A program made the translations under genes and the position numbers. The notes below the pieces were generated by a model. The model was not told where the DNA came from and did no database searches. It worked only from the letters and a program-made list of their open reading frames with translations. A stretch of DNA of 64,000 bases from Oceaniferula flava (GTDB taxonomy: Bacteria; Verrucomicrobiota; Verrucomicrobiia; Verrucomicrobiales; Akkermansiaceae). The DNA lies in assembly GCF_016811075.1 (NCBI RefSeq), contig NZ_JAFBGL010000010.1, forward strand, positions 87,947 to 151,946. The letters are read 5' to 3'. Of this stretch, positions 7,367-15,288 are shown piece after piece. How positions within the stretch are numbered: position 1 is the stretch's first letter; each line of letters starts with the position of its first letter.

Positions 7367-8398
7367 TTAGACTTTGCCGTAAACTGATTTACCGGAGGAA
7401 AGCAGGTCGTCGCAAGCTTCCTTGAGGCGATCGCAGAGACCTTGTTCGCCTTTTTTCAGGTAGCCACGGGGATCGTAAACCTTCTTGTTGCCGACTTCGC
7501 CGTCGATCTTCAGCACGCCTTCGATGTTCTCACACATGTGGGTGACGATCGGGCGGGTGAAGGCATACTGGGTGTCGGTGTCGATGTTCATTTTGACCAC
7601 ACCGTAGTCGAGGGTCTCGCGGATGTCCTCGAGGCTGGAGCCGGAGCCACCGTGGAAAACGAGGTCCATCTCGGCTTCGGCACCGTATTTGTCGGTCACG
7701 ACCTTTTGGCCGTCGCGCAGGATGGTCGGCTTGAGTTTCACGGAGCCTGGCTTGTAGGCGCCGTGCACGTTGCCGAAGGTGGCGGCAAACATGAAGCGGC
7801 CGATGCCGTTCAGTGTTTCGTAGACTTGCATCATGTCCTCAGGAGAGGTGTAGAGCTTTTCAGCGGGCAGGCCGGAGGTGTCGTGACCGTCCTCTTCGCC
7901 GCCGACGCAGCCAGCTTCGATTTCGAGGATGATGTCGAGTTCGGCACACTCCTTGAGGAGGTCCTTGGAGATCTCGAGGTTCTCATCGAGCTCAACGACG
8001 GAGCCATCGAACATGTGGGAATTGAACAGGGGACCTTTGCCTTCGGCGATGCGCTTACGTGAGGCATCGAGCAGAGGGCGGAGGAAGCTGTCGACTTTCT
8101 GCGGGTGGCAGTGGTCGGTGTGCAGACCGACGAGGATGTCGTATTTCTCGGCCAGGAGGTGGGTGGCTTCGGCGAGCACGATGGCACCGAATGCCTCATC
8201 GGCAACGGCGGTGCCGGAAGCAAAGCTGCCGCCGCCGGTAGAAACTTGGATAATGCCATCGGAGCCGGCTTCGGCAAAGGCCTTGAGCGCACCGTTGATG
8301 GTGGTCAGGGAGGTGATGTTGATGGCTGGGTATGCGTAGCCGCCTTCTTGGGCAGCGTCGAGCATGGCGGCGTATTGTTCAGGTGTTGCAACTGGCAT
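7367..8398 (-). CDS. fbaA: Fructose-bisphosphate aldolase, class II
   Basis: 343 residues. It cleaves fructose-1,6-bisphosphate reversibly in glycolysis and gluconeogenesis with a zinc ion. Class II motifs are present: the N-terminal AYPAINITS, zinc-ligand region LVGLHTDHCHPQK, EIEAGCVGGEEDGHD, ATFGNVHGAYKPG with the second histidine, and the phosphate-binding FHGGSGSS and KMNIDTDTQYAFT. Length and the insert region fit the long class IIa enzymes of the E. coli FbaA type. It is flanked by terminators, so it is probably monocistronic. It starts at ATG with no Shine-Dalgarno. Confidence 0.96.
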   Translation of the reverse strand: MPVATPEQYAAMLDAAQEGGYAYPAINITSLTTINGALKAFAEAGSDGIIQVSTGGGSFASGTAVADEAFGAIVLAEATHLLAEKYDILVGLHTDHCHPQKVDSFLRPLLDASRKRIAEGKGPLFNSHMFDGSVVELDENLEISKDLLKECAELDIILEIEAGCVGGEEDGHDTSGLPAEKLYTSPEDMMQVYETLNGIGRFMFAATFGNVHGAYKPGSVKLKPTILRDGQKVVTDKYGAEAEMDLVFHGGSGSSLEDIRETLDYGVVKMNIDTDTQYAFTRPIVTHMCENIEGVLKIDGEVGNKKVYDPRGYLKKGEQGLCDRLKEACDDLLSSGKSVYGKV

Positions 8399-8463
8399 GA
8401 CGTGCGCGGTTTACCACGGAGTCGGCGCTGAGGCAAGTCATCGTCTATGACATGCAGGGCACG

Positions 8464-8490
8464 AAAAATCCCCGCCGGATCTGGCGGGGA
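8464..8490 (-). terminator. Terminator of the Nudix gene
   Basis: Minus-strand arms TCCCCGCC and GGCGGGGA, eight perfect G/C-rich pairs, followed by TTTTT. It lies between the Nudix gene stop and the fbaA start. Confidence 0.88.
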
Positions 8491-8597
8491 CTGCGTTGCA
8501 AAGCGGATTTGGGCCGTTTGCCAGCTCTCCTTGGTCTCCCTTTTCAGGGATGGGATTGCGTTTTTTCAGCGGTGAGTATGGCTCGGGAGTGCTTGGC

Positions 8598-9227
8598 TTA
8601 CAGCTCCTCGATCACATCCACGCAACAGCGGGTCCACGTTTCCAAGCGATCGTAGAGTTCTCCGCGGAGTTCTTCGAGGGTGGTGAAAGCGAGGTTGGCG
8701 ATGGCGTCTTCGTTGGCCGCGACGTCATCGTTTTCCAGGTCGATCATGTGCACCACGCCGAGGTGGACTTGGCCGACGGTATTCGAGTCGTCATTGAGCA
8801 GGGCGACGATTTTGTTAGTGTGGCCACCTTCGATGTTGAGTTCCTCATCGATTTCACGCTCCACCCCGGCCATGTAGGTATCGAATCCAAGATGGTCCTC
8901 TCGCTGGTCGACCGGATTGATGTGGCCACCAATGCCGATGGAGACTTGCGCGTGCAGGCGTGATTCGCCGCCGGACTTGCCGCGGGTGTAGTGCAGGTAG
9001 CGGGTTCCCTGGTCGTCTTTCACGCGGAAGATGCAGTAGGGAATCAGCTGCTTATGAGACGGGTCGTCCTCGGCGGCGCCCCGATCCATGAAAAAGTTGT
9101 TTTCCGGATTGAGCAGCGAAGGCAGGTAAGCATCGACATCCGCATTGATCCCTTGGAACTCTCCGAGTTCATCGAACAGGGAGCGGCGCACCACGAGGAT
9201 TTCCTCGCCTTGATAATCTTTAGCCAT
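8598..9227 (-). CDS. Nudix-type phosphohydrolase-like protein
   Basis: 209 residues. The middle contains IGIGGHINPVD followed, after an insertion of about 14 residues, by GVEREIDEELNI, which corresponds to the REUxEE core of the Nudix box. The first conserved Glu and the final Gly of the box are not clear, so activity is uncertain. The N-terminus EEILVVRRSLFDELGEFQGI and the central IPYCIFRV look like a distinct Nudix subfamily sometimes annotated as a phosphoesterase. It lies 18 bp after the DUF5069 gene on the same strand, probably co-transcribed, and is followed by a terminator. Confidence 0.78.
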   Translation of the reverse strand: MAKDYQGEEILVVRRSLFDELGEFQGINADVDAYLPSLLNPENNFFMDRGAAEDDPSHKQLIPYCIFRVKDDQGTRYLHYTRGKSGGESRLHAQVSIGIGGHINPVDQREDHLGFDTYMAGVEREIDEELNIEGGHTNKIVALLNDDSNTVGQVHLGVVHMIDLENDDVAANEDAIANLAFTTLEELRGELYDRLETWTRCCVDVIEEL

Positions 9228-9245
9228 GATGATGTGCGGTGTGGA

Positions 9246-9767
9246 TTATCCCTGGCTGTAACACTGGCGGAGATACTCGATCATGTGAGCATCGTCGTCG
9301 CCGGAGGCCCAGACGTGGCGGAGGAAGTCGGCCGGGTGGATGTCGCCATGCTTGCGCAGGAATCCACGATCGCCACCGCAGCCATACATCAGGTTCGGGT
9401 GCAGTTCACCGGCGAGCTTGGCACGAGCTTTGGCAAGAATGCGGGGGAAGTAGGCCACATTGTCGAGTGTCTCACCCCGGGCAGGGATGTCATCGGAGCT
9501 GACTTCCTTCTCGCTGAGCTGGCCGTTTTGCACTGTGTGCAGGTAATCGCGACGAACGGCAGCGACTAACAGAGCGGTCGATTCAGTGGGCTCGCCGCCA
9601 TCAACCAGGTCTTCTACAAAGTCAAAAAGCTCGCGTGGTTTGTAGCCGATGGATTTCAGAAATGCGAGATCCTCCGGCTCGTAGTAGGAGTGAAAATCGC
9701 TGTTGCCACTGCGGTATTTTTCCACACAGCTGCGGAAAAGTTGAAGAAATTGGTCGTTCCAGGTCAT
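9246..9767 (-). CDS. DUF5069 family protein
   Basis: 173 residues, beginning MTWNDQFLQLFRSCVEKYRSG. The family is recognised from the N-terminal helix, the segment FLKSIGYKPRELFDFVEDLVDGGEP, and the C-terminal ADFLRHVWASGDDDAHMIEYLRQC. Such proteins are common in Verrucomicrobia; no function is established. The protein looks all-alpha and soluble, without signal peptide. Start ATG 9765-9767 is chosen because the upstream in-frame extension would cross the efp terminator. It is followed at 18 bp by the Nudix gene. Confidence 0.8.
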   Translation of the reverse strand: MTWNDQFLQLFRSCVEKYRSGNSDFHSYYEPEDLAFLKSIGYKPRELFDFVEDLVDGGEPTESTALLVAAVRRDYLHTVQNGQLSEKEVSSDDIPARGETLDNVAYFPRILAKARAKLAGELHPNLMYGCGGDRGFLRKHGDIHPADFLRHVWASGDDDAHMIEYLRQCYSQG

Positions 9768-9860
9768 GATATGGTGATGGGTGAGATGTTGTGATTGGGA
9801 AATGGGGGACGATTGCCACTTGGGGCGACAGCAGGTTATGGTTGGGGCGTTGTGGGCGCA

Positions 9861-9900
9861 AATAAAAACAGCGGACGGCATGGAGATGCCGCCCGCTGTT
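9861..9900 (-). terminator. Terminator of efp
   Basis: Arms 9867-9881 and 9886-9900 pair at 14 of 15 positions around a GGAG (minus strand CTCC) loop; on the minus strand it is followed by TTTATTTG. It lies 22 bp after the efp stop. Confidence 0.9.
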
Positions 9901-9922
9901 GGAAAGGATAAGGACTCAGCCC

Positions 9923-10489
9923 TTAGTTGGCGCGGCCGGAGTAGCTGCCGTCCGTGGTGTTGATCTTCAGCTTGTCGCCGGGTTTGACGAACAGGGGAAC
10001 TTGAACCACCAGGCCAGTTTCGAGAGTGGCTGGCTTGGTGGGGTTGTTCGCGGTGTCGCCTTTGATGCCCTCGGAGGACTCGGTGACTTCGAGCTCGACC
10101 ACGGCTGGCACGTCGACGGTGACAGCGTTGTCTTCGATGAACAGAACCTCAGCGGTCATGCCCTCGACGAGGTAGTTTTTGTTATCGCCGATCAACTCTT
10201 CGTTGAGGGTGATGGTTTCATAGGTGTTCATGTCCATGAAGTTGAAACCAGTAGGATCGGAGTAAGAGAACTCGAGCTTTTGGCGATCGGTTTCCACGAT
10301 CTCCACCTTGTCGCTGGAAGCGAAACGGATGGTTTTGGTTTTTCCGGTTTGGAAGGAACGGATGGTGGCGGCGATCAGGGCGTTGCCTTTTCCGGGGGTG
10401 CGGTGCTCGAGGTTGAGCACGATGCCGGTTTCACCTTCATACTTGATGCATTGGCCTTTTTTAACGTTGGTTGCGACTATGGATGCCAT
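9923..10489 (-). CDS. efp: Translation elongation factor P
   Basis: 188 residues, exactly the usual length. EF-P enters ribosomes stalled at polyproline stretches. The KOW-like N-terminal domain carries the loop HRTPGKGNALI with Lys34, the position that receives beta-lysyl, rhamnosyl or other modification; the loop is of the lysine type. Two OB domains follow, including YLVEGMTAEVLFIED, VVELEVTESSEGIKGDTANNPTKPATLETG and VQVPLFVKPGDKLKINTTDG. No modification enzyme (epmA/B or earP) is in the window. It starts at ATG 10489; an upstream in-frame start would overlap the preceding lipoprotein gene. Confidence 0.96.
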   Translation of the reverse strand: MASIVATNVKKGQCIKYEGETGIVLNLEHRTPGKGNALIAATIRSFQTGKTKTIRFASSDKVEIVETDRQKLEFSYSDPTGFNFMDMNTYETITLNEELIGDNKNYLVEGMTAEVLFIEDNAVTVDVPAVVELEVTESSEGIKGDTANNPTKPATLETGLVVQVPLFVKPGDKLKINTTDGSYSGRAN

Positions 10490-10584
10490 GTGAGTTTTAA
10501 ATGTTGAGTTGTGATTCTTAAAATGGGCGGGGGCGCGCAGTGTGGTTGCGGAGTTTGAAGTTGCAAGAGTGAAATTGCTGGATT

Positions 10585-11115
10585 CTAAGGCCAAGGGACT
10601 TGAACCAGAGGGGCTTCCACAGTGCTGCGCAACTCATCGTAGCGTGAGGGCGCGTGGAGGCGGACACGGAGGTTGATCAGCTCACCTGCTTCACGCTCCT
10701 CCGGCATGATCGGCACGGTGTAGTTGCGCGTCACTGGGCCGCTGAGAAGCTTGAGCGGCTTCGGCTCCGCCAGCGTCAGACCTTCCATGGGGCGCCTGCC
10801 GGGAATGAGCTTCTGACCCTCAGCATCGCTGAGCCCGACCTCGATCAGGTCGTCCGTGTTGCTGTAAAGGCAGGTGAAGGCCAGGTGTGCGCCGCTGTGG
10901 TTGGTCACCGTGTAGTCAAAGCTCAAGGAGTATTGGTTCTCACCTTGCCGCTCTAACACGACATCGCTGATGGTGAGGGAGATTTGCGAAAGGTCGACCT
11001 TACCGTGCGGCGGGGTGGTGACGGTGGGGAGCTTCGAGGGATCGGGGGCTCCGCAGGAAACCAATGCCAGCAGGGTTAATGCCGGCAGGATGAGTAATCG
11101 ATGACGACGGAACAT
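10585..11115 (-). CDS. Lipoprotein of unknown function
   Basis: 176 residues. The signal MFRRHRLLILPALTLLALVSC has a lipobox with Cys21. The mature part starts with a Pro/Thr-rich linker and then a region, ISLTISDVVLERQGENQYSLSFDYTVTNHSG, that looks like a beta-sandwich of the LEA14/WHy or late-embryogenesis-like kind; that is a guess from pattern only. It follows kdsD by 19 bp and may be co-transcribed with it, which would fit an envelope role. Confidence 0.7.
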   Translation of the reverse strand: MFRRHRLLILPALTLLALVSCGAPDPSKLPTVTTPPHGKVDLSQISLTISDVVLERQGENQYSLSFDYTVTNHSGAHLAFTCLYSNTDDLIEVGLSDAEGQKLIPGRRPMEGLTLAEPKPLKLLSGPVTRNYTVPIMPEEREAGELINLRVRLHAPSRYDELRSTVEAPLVQVPWP

Positions 11116-11134
11116 GGTAGGAGGCGTGCGTGGC

Positions 11135-12112
11135 TTAGATGAGTTTGAGACGGGCGAAATCTTGGGTGTCGATCAATCCTATCGGTCGACCCTCGGTATC
11201 TAACACCACGATGTCATCGATGCGGTGCGTGCCGATGGTTTTGACCGCTTCGGCCGCGAGCGAGTCGGAGTTCAGCGTGATCGGCTGGCTGGTCATCAGC
11301 TCGCTGATCTGACTGGAGCCGATGGTGGGGTCTTCTTGAAAAGATCGGGCAAAATCGCCGTGGGTAAAAATGCCGGCCAAAGTGCCGTCTTCAGCAGTGA
11401 TCACACAGGCACCGCTGCGGGCGGCGGACATGGCTTCCAAGGCATCGTGCACCGTGGCGCTGGGTGGAATGCAGGCTAGGGCATCGCCGGAGCGCATGAT
11501 GTCGGAGACCTTGGTCAGCAGTGCTCTGCCCAGCGATCCGCCGGGGTGGAAGCGTGAGAAGTCCTCCTCGGTGAAACCGCGCGACTCCAGCAGTGCCATC
11601 GCCAGCGCATCGCCCATCACTAACATCGCGGTGGATGAGGACGTGGGTGCCAGGTTGAGCGGGCAGGCCTCTCGCTGGATGCTGGTCAGCAGGGTGACAT
11701 CGCTGTGTTTTCCCAAGGTGGAATTGGCTTTACCGGTGACTCCGACCACTTTTACGTCGGTGCGTTTGATAAAAGGTAAGAGGTCTAACAGCTCGCTGGT
11801 TTCTCCGGAGTAGGAAAGGGCGATCACGGCATCACCATCCGAGATGATCCCCAAGTCACCGTGAAGGGCGTTCTGTGAGTTGAGGACCACGGCGGTGGCT
11901 CCGGTGGAGTTCAGAGTAGCGGCGATCTTGTGACCGATGTTTCCCGACTTGCCAATGCCGACAACCACGATCTTGCCCCGGTTTTCAATGGCCTCCTTCA
12001 ACAGCTCGACAGCTTCACAGAAAGAGTCACTGAGCGAGGCGGCAACCCGTTGCAGTTCCTCGATCTCGATTTCAAAGACTCGGCGCCCCTTTTCCACGTA
12101 GTTGATGTCCAT
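11135..12112 (-). CDS. kdsD: Arabinose-5-phosphate isomerase (SIS plus two CBS domains)
   Basis: 325 residues, the usual length. It converts ribulose-5-phosphate to arabinose-5-phosphate, the first step to Kdo for lipopolysaccharide, so an outer membrane is implied. The SIS domain includes VVVGIGKSGNIGHKIAATLNSTG, LHGDLGIISDGDAVIALSYSGETSE and CPLNLAPTSSSTAMLVMGDALA; FHPGGSLGR precedes two CBS domains (about 200-325), for example IMRSGDALACIPPSATVHDALEAM. ATG 12112 is preferred to an in-frame TTG at 12133. The other Kdo genes are not in the window. Confidence 0.94.
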   Translation of the reverse strand: MDINYVEKGRRVFEIEIEELQRVAASLSDSFCEAVELLKEAIENRGKIVVVGIGKSGNIGHKIAATLNSTGATAVVLNSQNALHGDLGIISDGDAVIALSYSGETSELLDLLPFIKRTDVKVVGVTGKANSTLGKHSDVTLLTSIQREACPLNLAPTSSSTAMLVMGDALAMALLESRGFTEEDFSRFHPGGSLGRALLTKVSDIMRSGDALACIPPSATVHDALEAMSAARSGACVITAEDGTLAGIFTHGDFARSFQEDPTIGSSQISELMTSQPITLNSDSLAAEAVKTIGTHRIDDIVVLDTEGRPIGLIDTQDFARLKLI

Positions 12113-12168
12113 GTCTGGGTAAGCTTTAGCCAATGCGCTGCGATGCTAAAAGCCCAAAAAACAAAGGT

Positions 12169-12197
12169 TTGAGAAGAAAATGAAACTTTTATATCAT
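12169..12197 (+). promoter_or_regulatory. Sigma70-type promoter for tRNA-Glu
   Basis: TTGAGA at 12169-12174 and TATCAT at 12192-12197 are separated by exactly 17 bp; each hexamer matches the consensus at five of six positions. Transcription would start near 12204, about 59 bases before the tRNA. It lies between the divergent kdsD start and the tRNA. Confidence 0.6.
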
Positions 12198-12262
12198 TTT
12201 TTCTTGTCGTTCTGAAAATTTATGGCATTTTCCCGCCGCGCCCAGCGCACCACGAAGAAAGC

Positions 12263-12337
12263 GACCTGTTCGTCTAGTGGTTAGGACTCCGCCCTTTCAC
12301 GGCGGCAACACGGGTTCGAGTCCCGTACAGGTTGCCA
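12263..12337 (+). tRNA. tRNA-Glu (anticodon TTC)
   Basis: A 75-nt cloverleaf. The acceptor arms GACCTGT and ACAGGTT pair with one terminal G:T, the discriminator is G and CCA is encoded at 12335-12337. The anticodon stem CCGCC/GGCGG encloses the loop CTTTCAC, giving anticodon TTC at 12296-12298. The T arm is ACGGGTTCGAGTCCCGT. Sequence and anticodon match bacterial glutamate tRNA, which also feeds heme synthesis through glutamyl-tRNA reductase. Confidence 0.97.
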
Positions 12338-12380
12338 TTTCGCCTCAACTCTGATCATCAGAGTTGAGGCGAAATGCTTT
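12337..12380 (+). terminator. Perfect 19-bp inverted repeat directly at the tRNA 3' end, probable terminator
   Basis: Bases 12337-12355 are the exact reverse complement of 12357-12375, with one base between; the first base of the repeat is the last A of the tRNA CCA. The downstream T-run is weak (GCTTTAT), but the preceding A/T-rich outer arm and position suggest transcription termination or 3' processing of the tRNA precursor. Confidence 0.6.
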
Positions 12381-12492
12381 ATAGGAGGTGCGTTTTTTGA
12401 AGCTGCCCGAGAAGAAGGCCAAGGAGTAGTTAGATGCTCCTGCTTGCCTCCTCGCATGAGACTGGAAGCTACGTTGTTTTCCCCTAAACGCA

Positions 12493-12529
12493 ATTCACCC
12501 CGACCCTCAATGATAGAGCCGGGGTGAAT
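12493..12529 (-). terminator. Hairpin downstream of nagB
   Basis: ATTCACCCCG (12493-12502) pairs perfectly with CGGGGTGAAT (12520-12529). It lies 41 bp past the nagB stop on the minus strand, followed there by TTGCGTTT, a weak T-run. Confidence 0.55.
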
Positions 12530-12570
12530 GTAGTCTGGGACCGCTTCTAGGTGTGAAGAGTGATGAAAAG

Positions 12571-13341
12571 TTAGACCTGTGACGGCATGCGGAGCGCGGA
12601 GGCTGCGGCTTCGTCGAGGTAGAAAACCGCGTTGTCGTGCTCTTGCAGGAAGGAGGCACTGACCTGATCGCAGACTGGGCCTTGCACGGCTTGGCGAACG
12701 ATCTCAGCCTTCTTCTCGCCCCAAGCCATGAGCACCAGTCGGCGCGCACTGAGAATGGTGCCGCAGCCCATGGTGATGGCTGCGGTTGGCACCTGATCGA
12801 TGCCTCCAAATGCGGGGGCGGCATCCTCCCGCGTGATCGCGTCCAGCTGGATGGCGCGTGTCACGGAGTCCTTGGGGGATCCTGGTTCGTTGAATCCAAT
12901 GTGGCCCGTGCGTCCGATGCCGAGGATTTGTTGGTCGATTCCACCGGCATCGATAATTGCTTGTTCATACTCGGCGCAGTGTGCGGCAATGTCTTCCTCG
13001 GCGACGGTGCCGGAAGGGATGTGGATGTTTTCCTCCTTGATGTCGATGTGGTCGAACAGATGGGTGTGCATGAACTTCCAGTAGCTTTCCGGGTGTTCGG
13101 GAGGGAGTCCGGCATATTCATCCAGATTGAATGTGATGACGTTGGCGAATGAAAGGCCATGCTCCTCATGCAGTCTGATGAGTTCCTGGTAAAAAAGGAT
13201 GGGAGTATTGCCGGTGGCGAGACCGAGCACCGTGGGTTGGCCTTTGGCATCATTCCGGAGAATGAGCGCGGCAGTTTCGGCTCCGAGCTTGGCAATCGCT
13301 GAGTCGGATGAAGAGAAAATTTCTACAGGCACCTTGTTCAT
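12571..13341 (-). CDS. nagB: Glucosamine-6-phosphate deaminase
   Basis: 256 residues, family length. It converts glucosamine-6-phosphate to fructose-6-phosphate and ammonia, linking amino-sugar catabolism to glycolysis. Conserved pieces are VLGLATGNTP, the catalytic NLDEYAGLP, ILGIGRTGHIGFNEPGSP with the Asp/His/Glu region, and TMGCGTILSARRLVLMAWGEKKA. The N-terminal VEIFSSSDSAIAKLGAE matches the family start. No nagA or transporter is adjacent. It starts at ATG 13341 and is divergent from the transglutaminase-like gene. Confidence 0.95.
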   Translation of the reverse strand: MNKVPVEIFSSSDSAIAKLGAETAALILRNDAKGQPTVLGLATGNTPILFYQELIRLHEEHGLSFANVITFNLDEYAGLPPEHPESYWKFMHTHLFDHIDIKEENIHIPSGTVAEEDIAAHCAEYEQAIIDAGGIDQQILGIGRTGHIGFNEPGSPKDSVTRAIQLDAITREDAAPAFGGIDQVPTAAITMGCGTILSARRLVLMAWGEKKAEIVRQAVQGPVCDQVSASFLQEHDNAVFYLDEAAASALRMPSQV

Positions 13342-13465
13342 GCTGCTTGCTTAAAGGGGAACCAGCTTCCTTTCAATCTCGAACAGGAGGACAAATTTTA
13401 GCGAAGGGGGCTATTTCTTGACTAATCACGAAACAAAGCGGGGGTGGCGTATCGCTGTGAGGCTG

Positions 13466-14614
13466 ATGAAATTCTTATTAGGCGCATTGGGCTGGATGTT
13501 GATGATTCTGGGAGCGCAGGCCGCAGAGGCCAACTTGGATAAGGCCTTGGCCCTGGCGGGAGAAAATCGTGCCCAGCTGGAGCAGGCCATCGAGCAAGCA
13601 CCGGCCGCCCAGAAAAAGGCGATGCAATTCCTCATCCGCTACATGCCGGAGCGTGATCTCAAGTCTTTGAAGGCTGATTATCTGCTCAACAACGTCGCCT
13701 GGGCTTATCGGGCACGTGAAACCTTCCCATGGGCGAAGGAGGTTCCGGAGGAGATCTTTTTCAACGACGTGCTGCCCTATGCCGCGCTGAACGAGCGTCG
13801 CGATGACTGGCGGGAGGACTTTTTCAATCGCTTCAGCAAGTATGTCAAAGGGGCCAAAACTCAGGAAGAGGCCCGACTGGCGGTGTGCCAGAATATCAAG
13901 GATGAGGTGAAGGTGAAATACAGCACCAAGCGCAACAAGGCCGACCAGAGCCCTTACGAATCGATGGAGACAGGTTTGGCCAGCTGCACCGGACTCTCGG
14001 TCTTACTCAACAATGCTTTTCGGGCCGTGGGGATTCCTTCACGCATTGCCGGAACCCCATCGTGGACGACCAAACGCGGGAACCATAACTGGGTGGAAAT
14101 CTGGACGACGCATGACCGTCAGTGGCATTTCACCGAGTATTATTTCGATAAAAAAGGTCTCGATCGTGGATGGTTCTTGGCAGATGCCGCCAGAGGCAAT
14201 GCGCAGAGTTTGTATCACAGCATTTACGCCAGTTCGTGGAAGCCGACGGGGCAGCATTTCCCCTTGGTGTGGGATTTGAAAATCCGCTACGTGCACGCCG
14301 TCAATGTCACCGATCGCTACGTTCAGCTGGGCGGGGTGAAGTCCGGTGAGGATGTCTGCGAGCTCCGCATCCATTGGATGAAGGGTGGGGAACGGGTGGC
14401 CGCCGAGCTACGCGTGGTCCAGGGTGATGTGAATTTGGGTGAAGGGGTGAGTCCCAAGGCCACCGACGACATGAATCGCTATTTCACCGTCAAGGCGCGC
14501 AAAGGCCAGCTTTACATCATCGCCTGGAAAGATCCTGTCAGCGGCAAGATCCTGCAAAAAACGGTGAAGACGCCCAAGGAGGAAGCTTGGTTGACCGTGA
14601 ACCTGGCGGAGTAA
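13466..14614 (+). CDS. Secreted transglutaminase-like protein
   Basis: 382 residues. MKFLLGALGWMLMILGAQAAEA is a signal peptide. A transglutaminase-like cysteine protease fold is indicated by ETGLASCTGLSVLLNNAFRAVGIPSRIAGTP with Cys174, GNHNWVEIW with His207 and an acidic residue near Asp228 in EYYFD. The C-terminal ~130 residues look beta-rich. Related proteins act on peptides or cell-wall material in the periplasm; the substrate is unknown. ATG 13466 is chosen so that the signal peptide is N-terminal; an upstream TTG at 13418 is possible. Confidence 0.82.
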   Translation: MKFLLGALGWMLMILGAQAAEANLDKALALAGENRAQLEQAIEQAPAAQKKAMQFLIRYMPERDLKSLKADYLLNNVAWAYRARETFPWAKEVPEEIFFNDVLPYAALNERRDDWREDFFNRFSKYVKGAKTQEEARLAVCQNIKDEVKVKYSTKRNKADQSPYESMETGLASCTGLSVLLNNAFRAVGIPSRIAGTPSWTTKRGNHNWVEIWTTHDRQWHFTEYYFDKKGLDRGWFLADAARGNAQSLYHSIYASSWKPTGQHFPLVWDLKIRYVHAVNVTDRYVQLGGVKSGEDVCELRIHWMKGGERVAAELRVVQGDVNLGEGVSPKATDDMNRYFTVKARKGQLYIIAWKDPVSGKILQKTVKTPKEEAWLTVNLAE

Positions 14615-14690
14615 AACCCAGGTGTTTTATCCGATCGCGCGTGGAGGTCGGAGTGAGGCGAAGAGTGTCTTTGTGGAGCCTTCCGCAGCC

Positions 14691-14714
14691 CAGGGCATCG
14701 GTCACGATGCCCTG
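14691..14714. terminator. Perfect 10-bp hairpin between convergent genes
   Basis: CAGGGCATCG and CGATGCCCTG flank a GTCA loop; AGAAAATATTT follows on the plus strand and GGGCTGCGG on the minus. It lies between the transglutaminase-like gene and the doxX-like gene, which converge here, and may be a weak terminator. Confidence 0.5.
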
Positions 14715-14760
14715 AGAAAATATTTCACGGAGCCCCCGCATAGAGGCTCGGAGCGCTGAG

Positions 14761-15168
14761 CTAGCTGCCGCGTTTGTGATCGAGAGAAAGCTGATTGTAG
14801 CGATCTCTGAAGGCAAGTAGTGCGGCGAGGTAGGCCAGATACACCATCTGGGAGCCGGCATTACCCCAATTTTCCAGCAGACAGGTGCCAAAGATCAAGG
14901 AGATCATCAGCAGTGAGGCGGCGACCAGGGTGTGGCGGGTGAACAGACCCAGAATTAAGAGGATGCCGACGCCGAGTTCCACGAAGGGGACGGCATAGGC
15001 GTAAGGTTTCACCATGGCGGCTGGTAGGACGGTTTTCTCAAACTGTCCGGTGATGTGATTGGCGAAACCTGAGAGTTTGGGCAATCGCACCGCGCCGTGG
15101 ATGAGCAAGTTCACCCCCATTCCGAGGCGGGCGAGGGTGTAGGCCAATGTCTGATCTGATGTGTTCAT
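14761..15168 (-). CDS. DoxX family membrane protein
   Basis: 135 residues with four hydrophobic segments. The pattern LARLGMGVNLLIHGAVRLP near the N-terminus, PYAYAVPFVELGVGILLILGLFTRHTLVAASLLMISLIFG in the middle, and a final helix YLAYLAALLAFRD matches DoxX-type four-helix proteins. Members appear beside oxidoreductases or respiratory components; no such neighbour is present. ATG 15168 gives MNTSDQTLAYTLARLG; the upstream codons are cysteine-rich and unlikely. Confidence 0.8.
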   Translation of the reverse strand: MNTSDQTLAYTLARLGMGVNLLIHGAVRLPKLSGFANHITGQFEKTVLPAAMVKPYAYAVPFVELGVGILLILGLFTRHTLVAASLLMISLIFGTCLLENWGNAGSQMVYLAYLAALLAFRDRYNQLSLDHKRGS

Positions 15169-15233
15169 AGGAAATTGGCAGCAGCATATCACTGAAACGC
15201 GATGGCGCTAGTGGGAATCTGTTATTGGGGGGA

Positions 15234-15268
15234 AATAAAACAGGCGACCCTCAAAGAGGATCGCCTGT
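15234..15268 (-). terminator. Terminator of rpoD
   Basis: Eight perfect outer pairs (ACAGGCGA/TCGCCTGT) plus four inner pairs around one mismatch; on the minus strand TTTTATTTCC follows. It lies 20 bp after the rpoD stop. Confidence 0.9.
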
Positions 15269-15288
15269 GGAAAAATGAGAGCTGCGCG

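Noticed and set aside
12281..12493. 70-residue reading frame across the tRNA-Glu and its hairpin
   Set aside because: It runs through the tRNA in antisense; not a protein gene.
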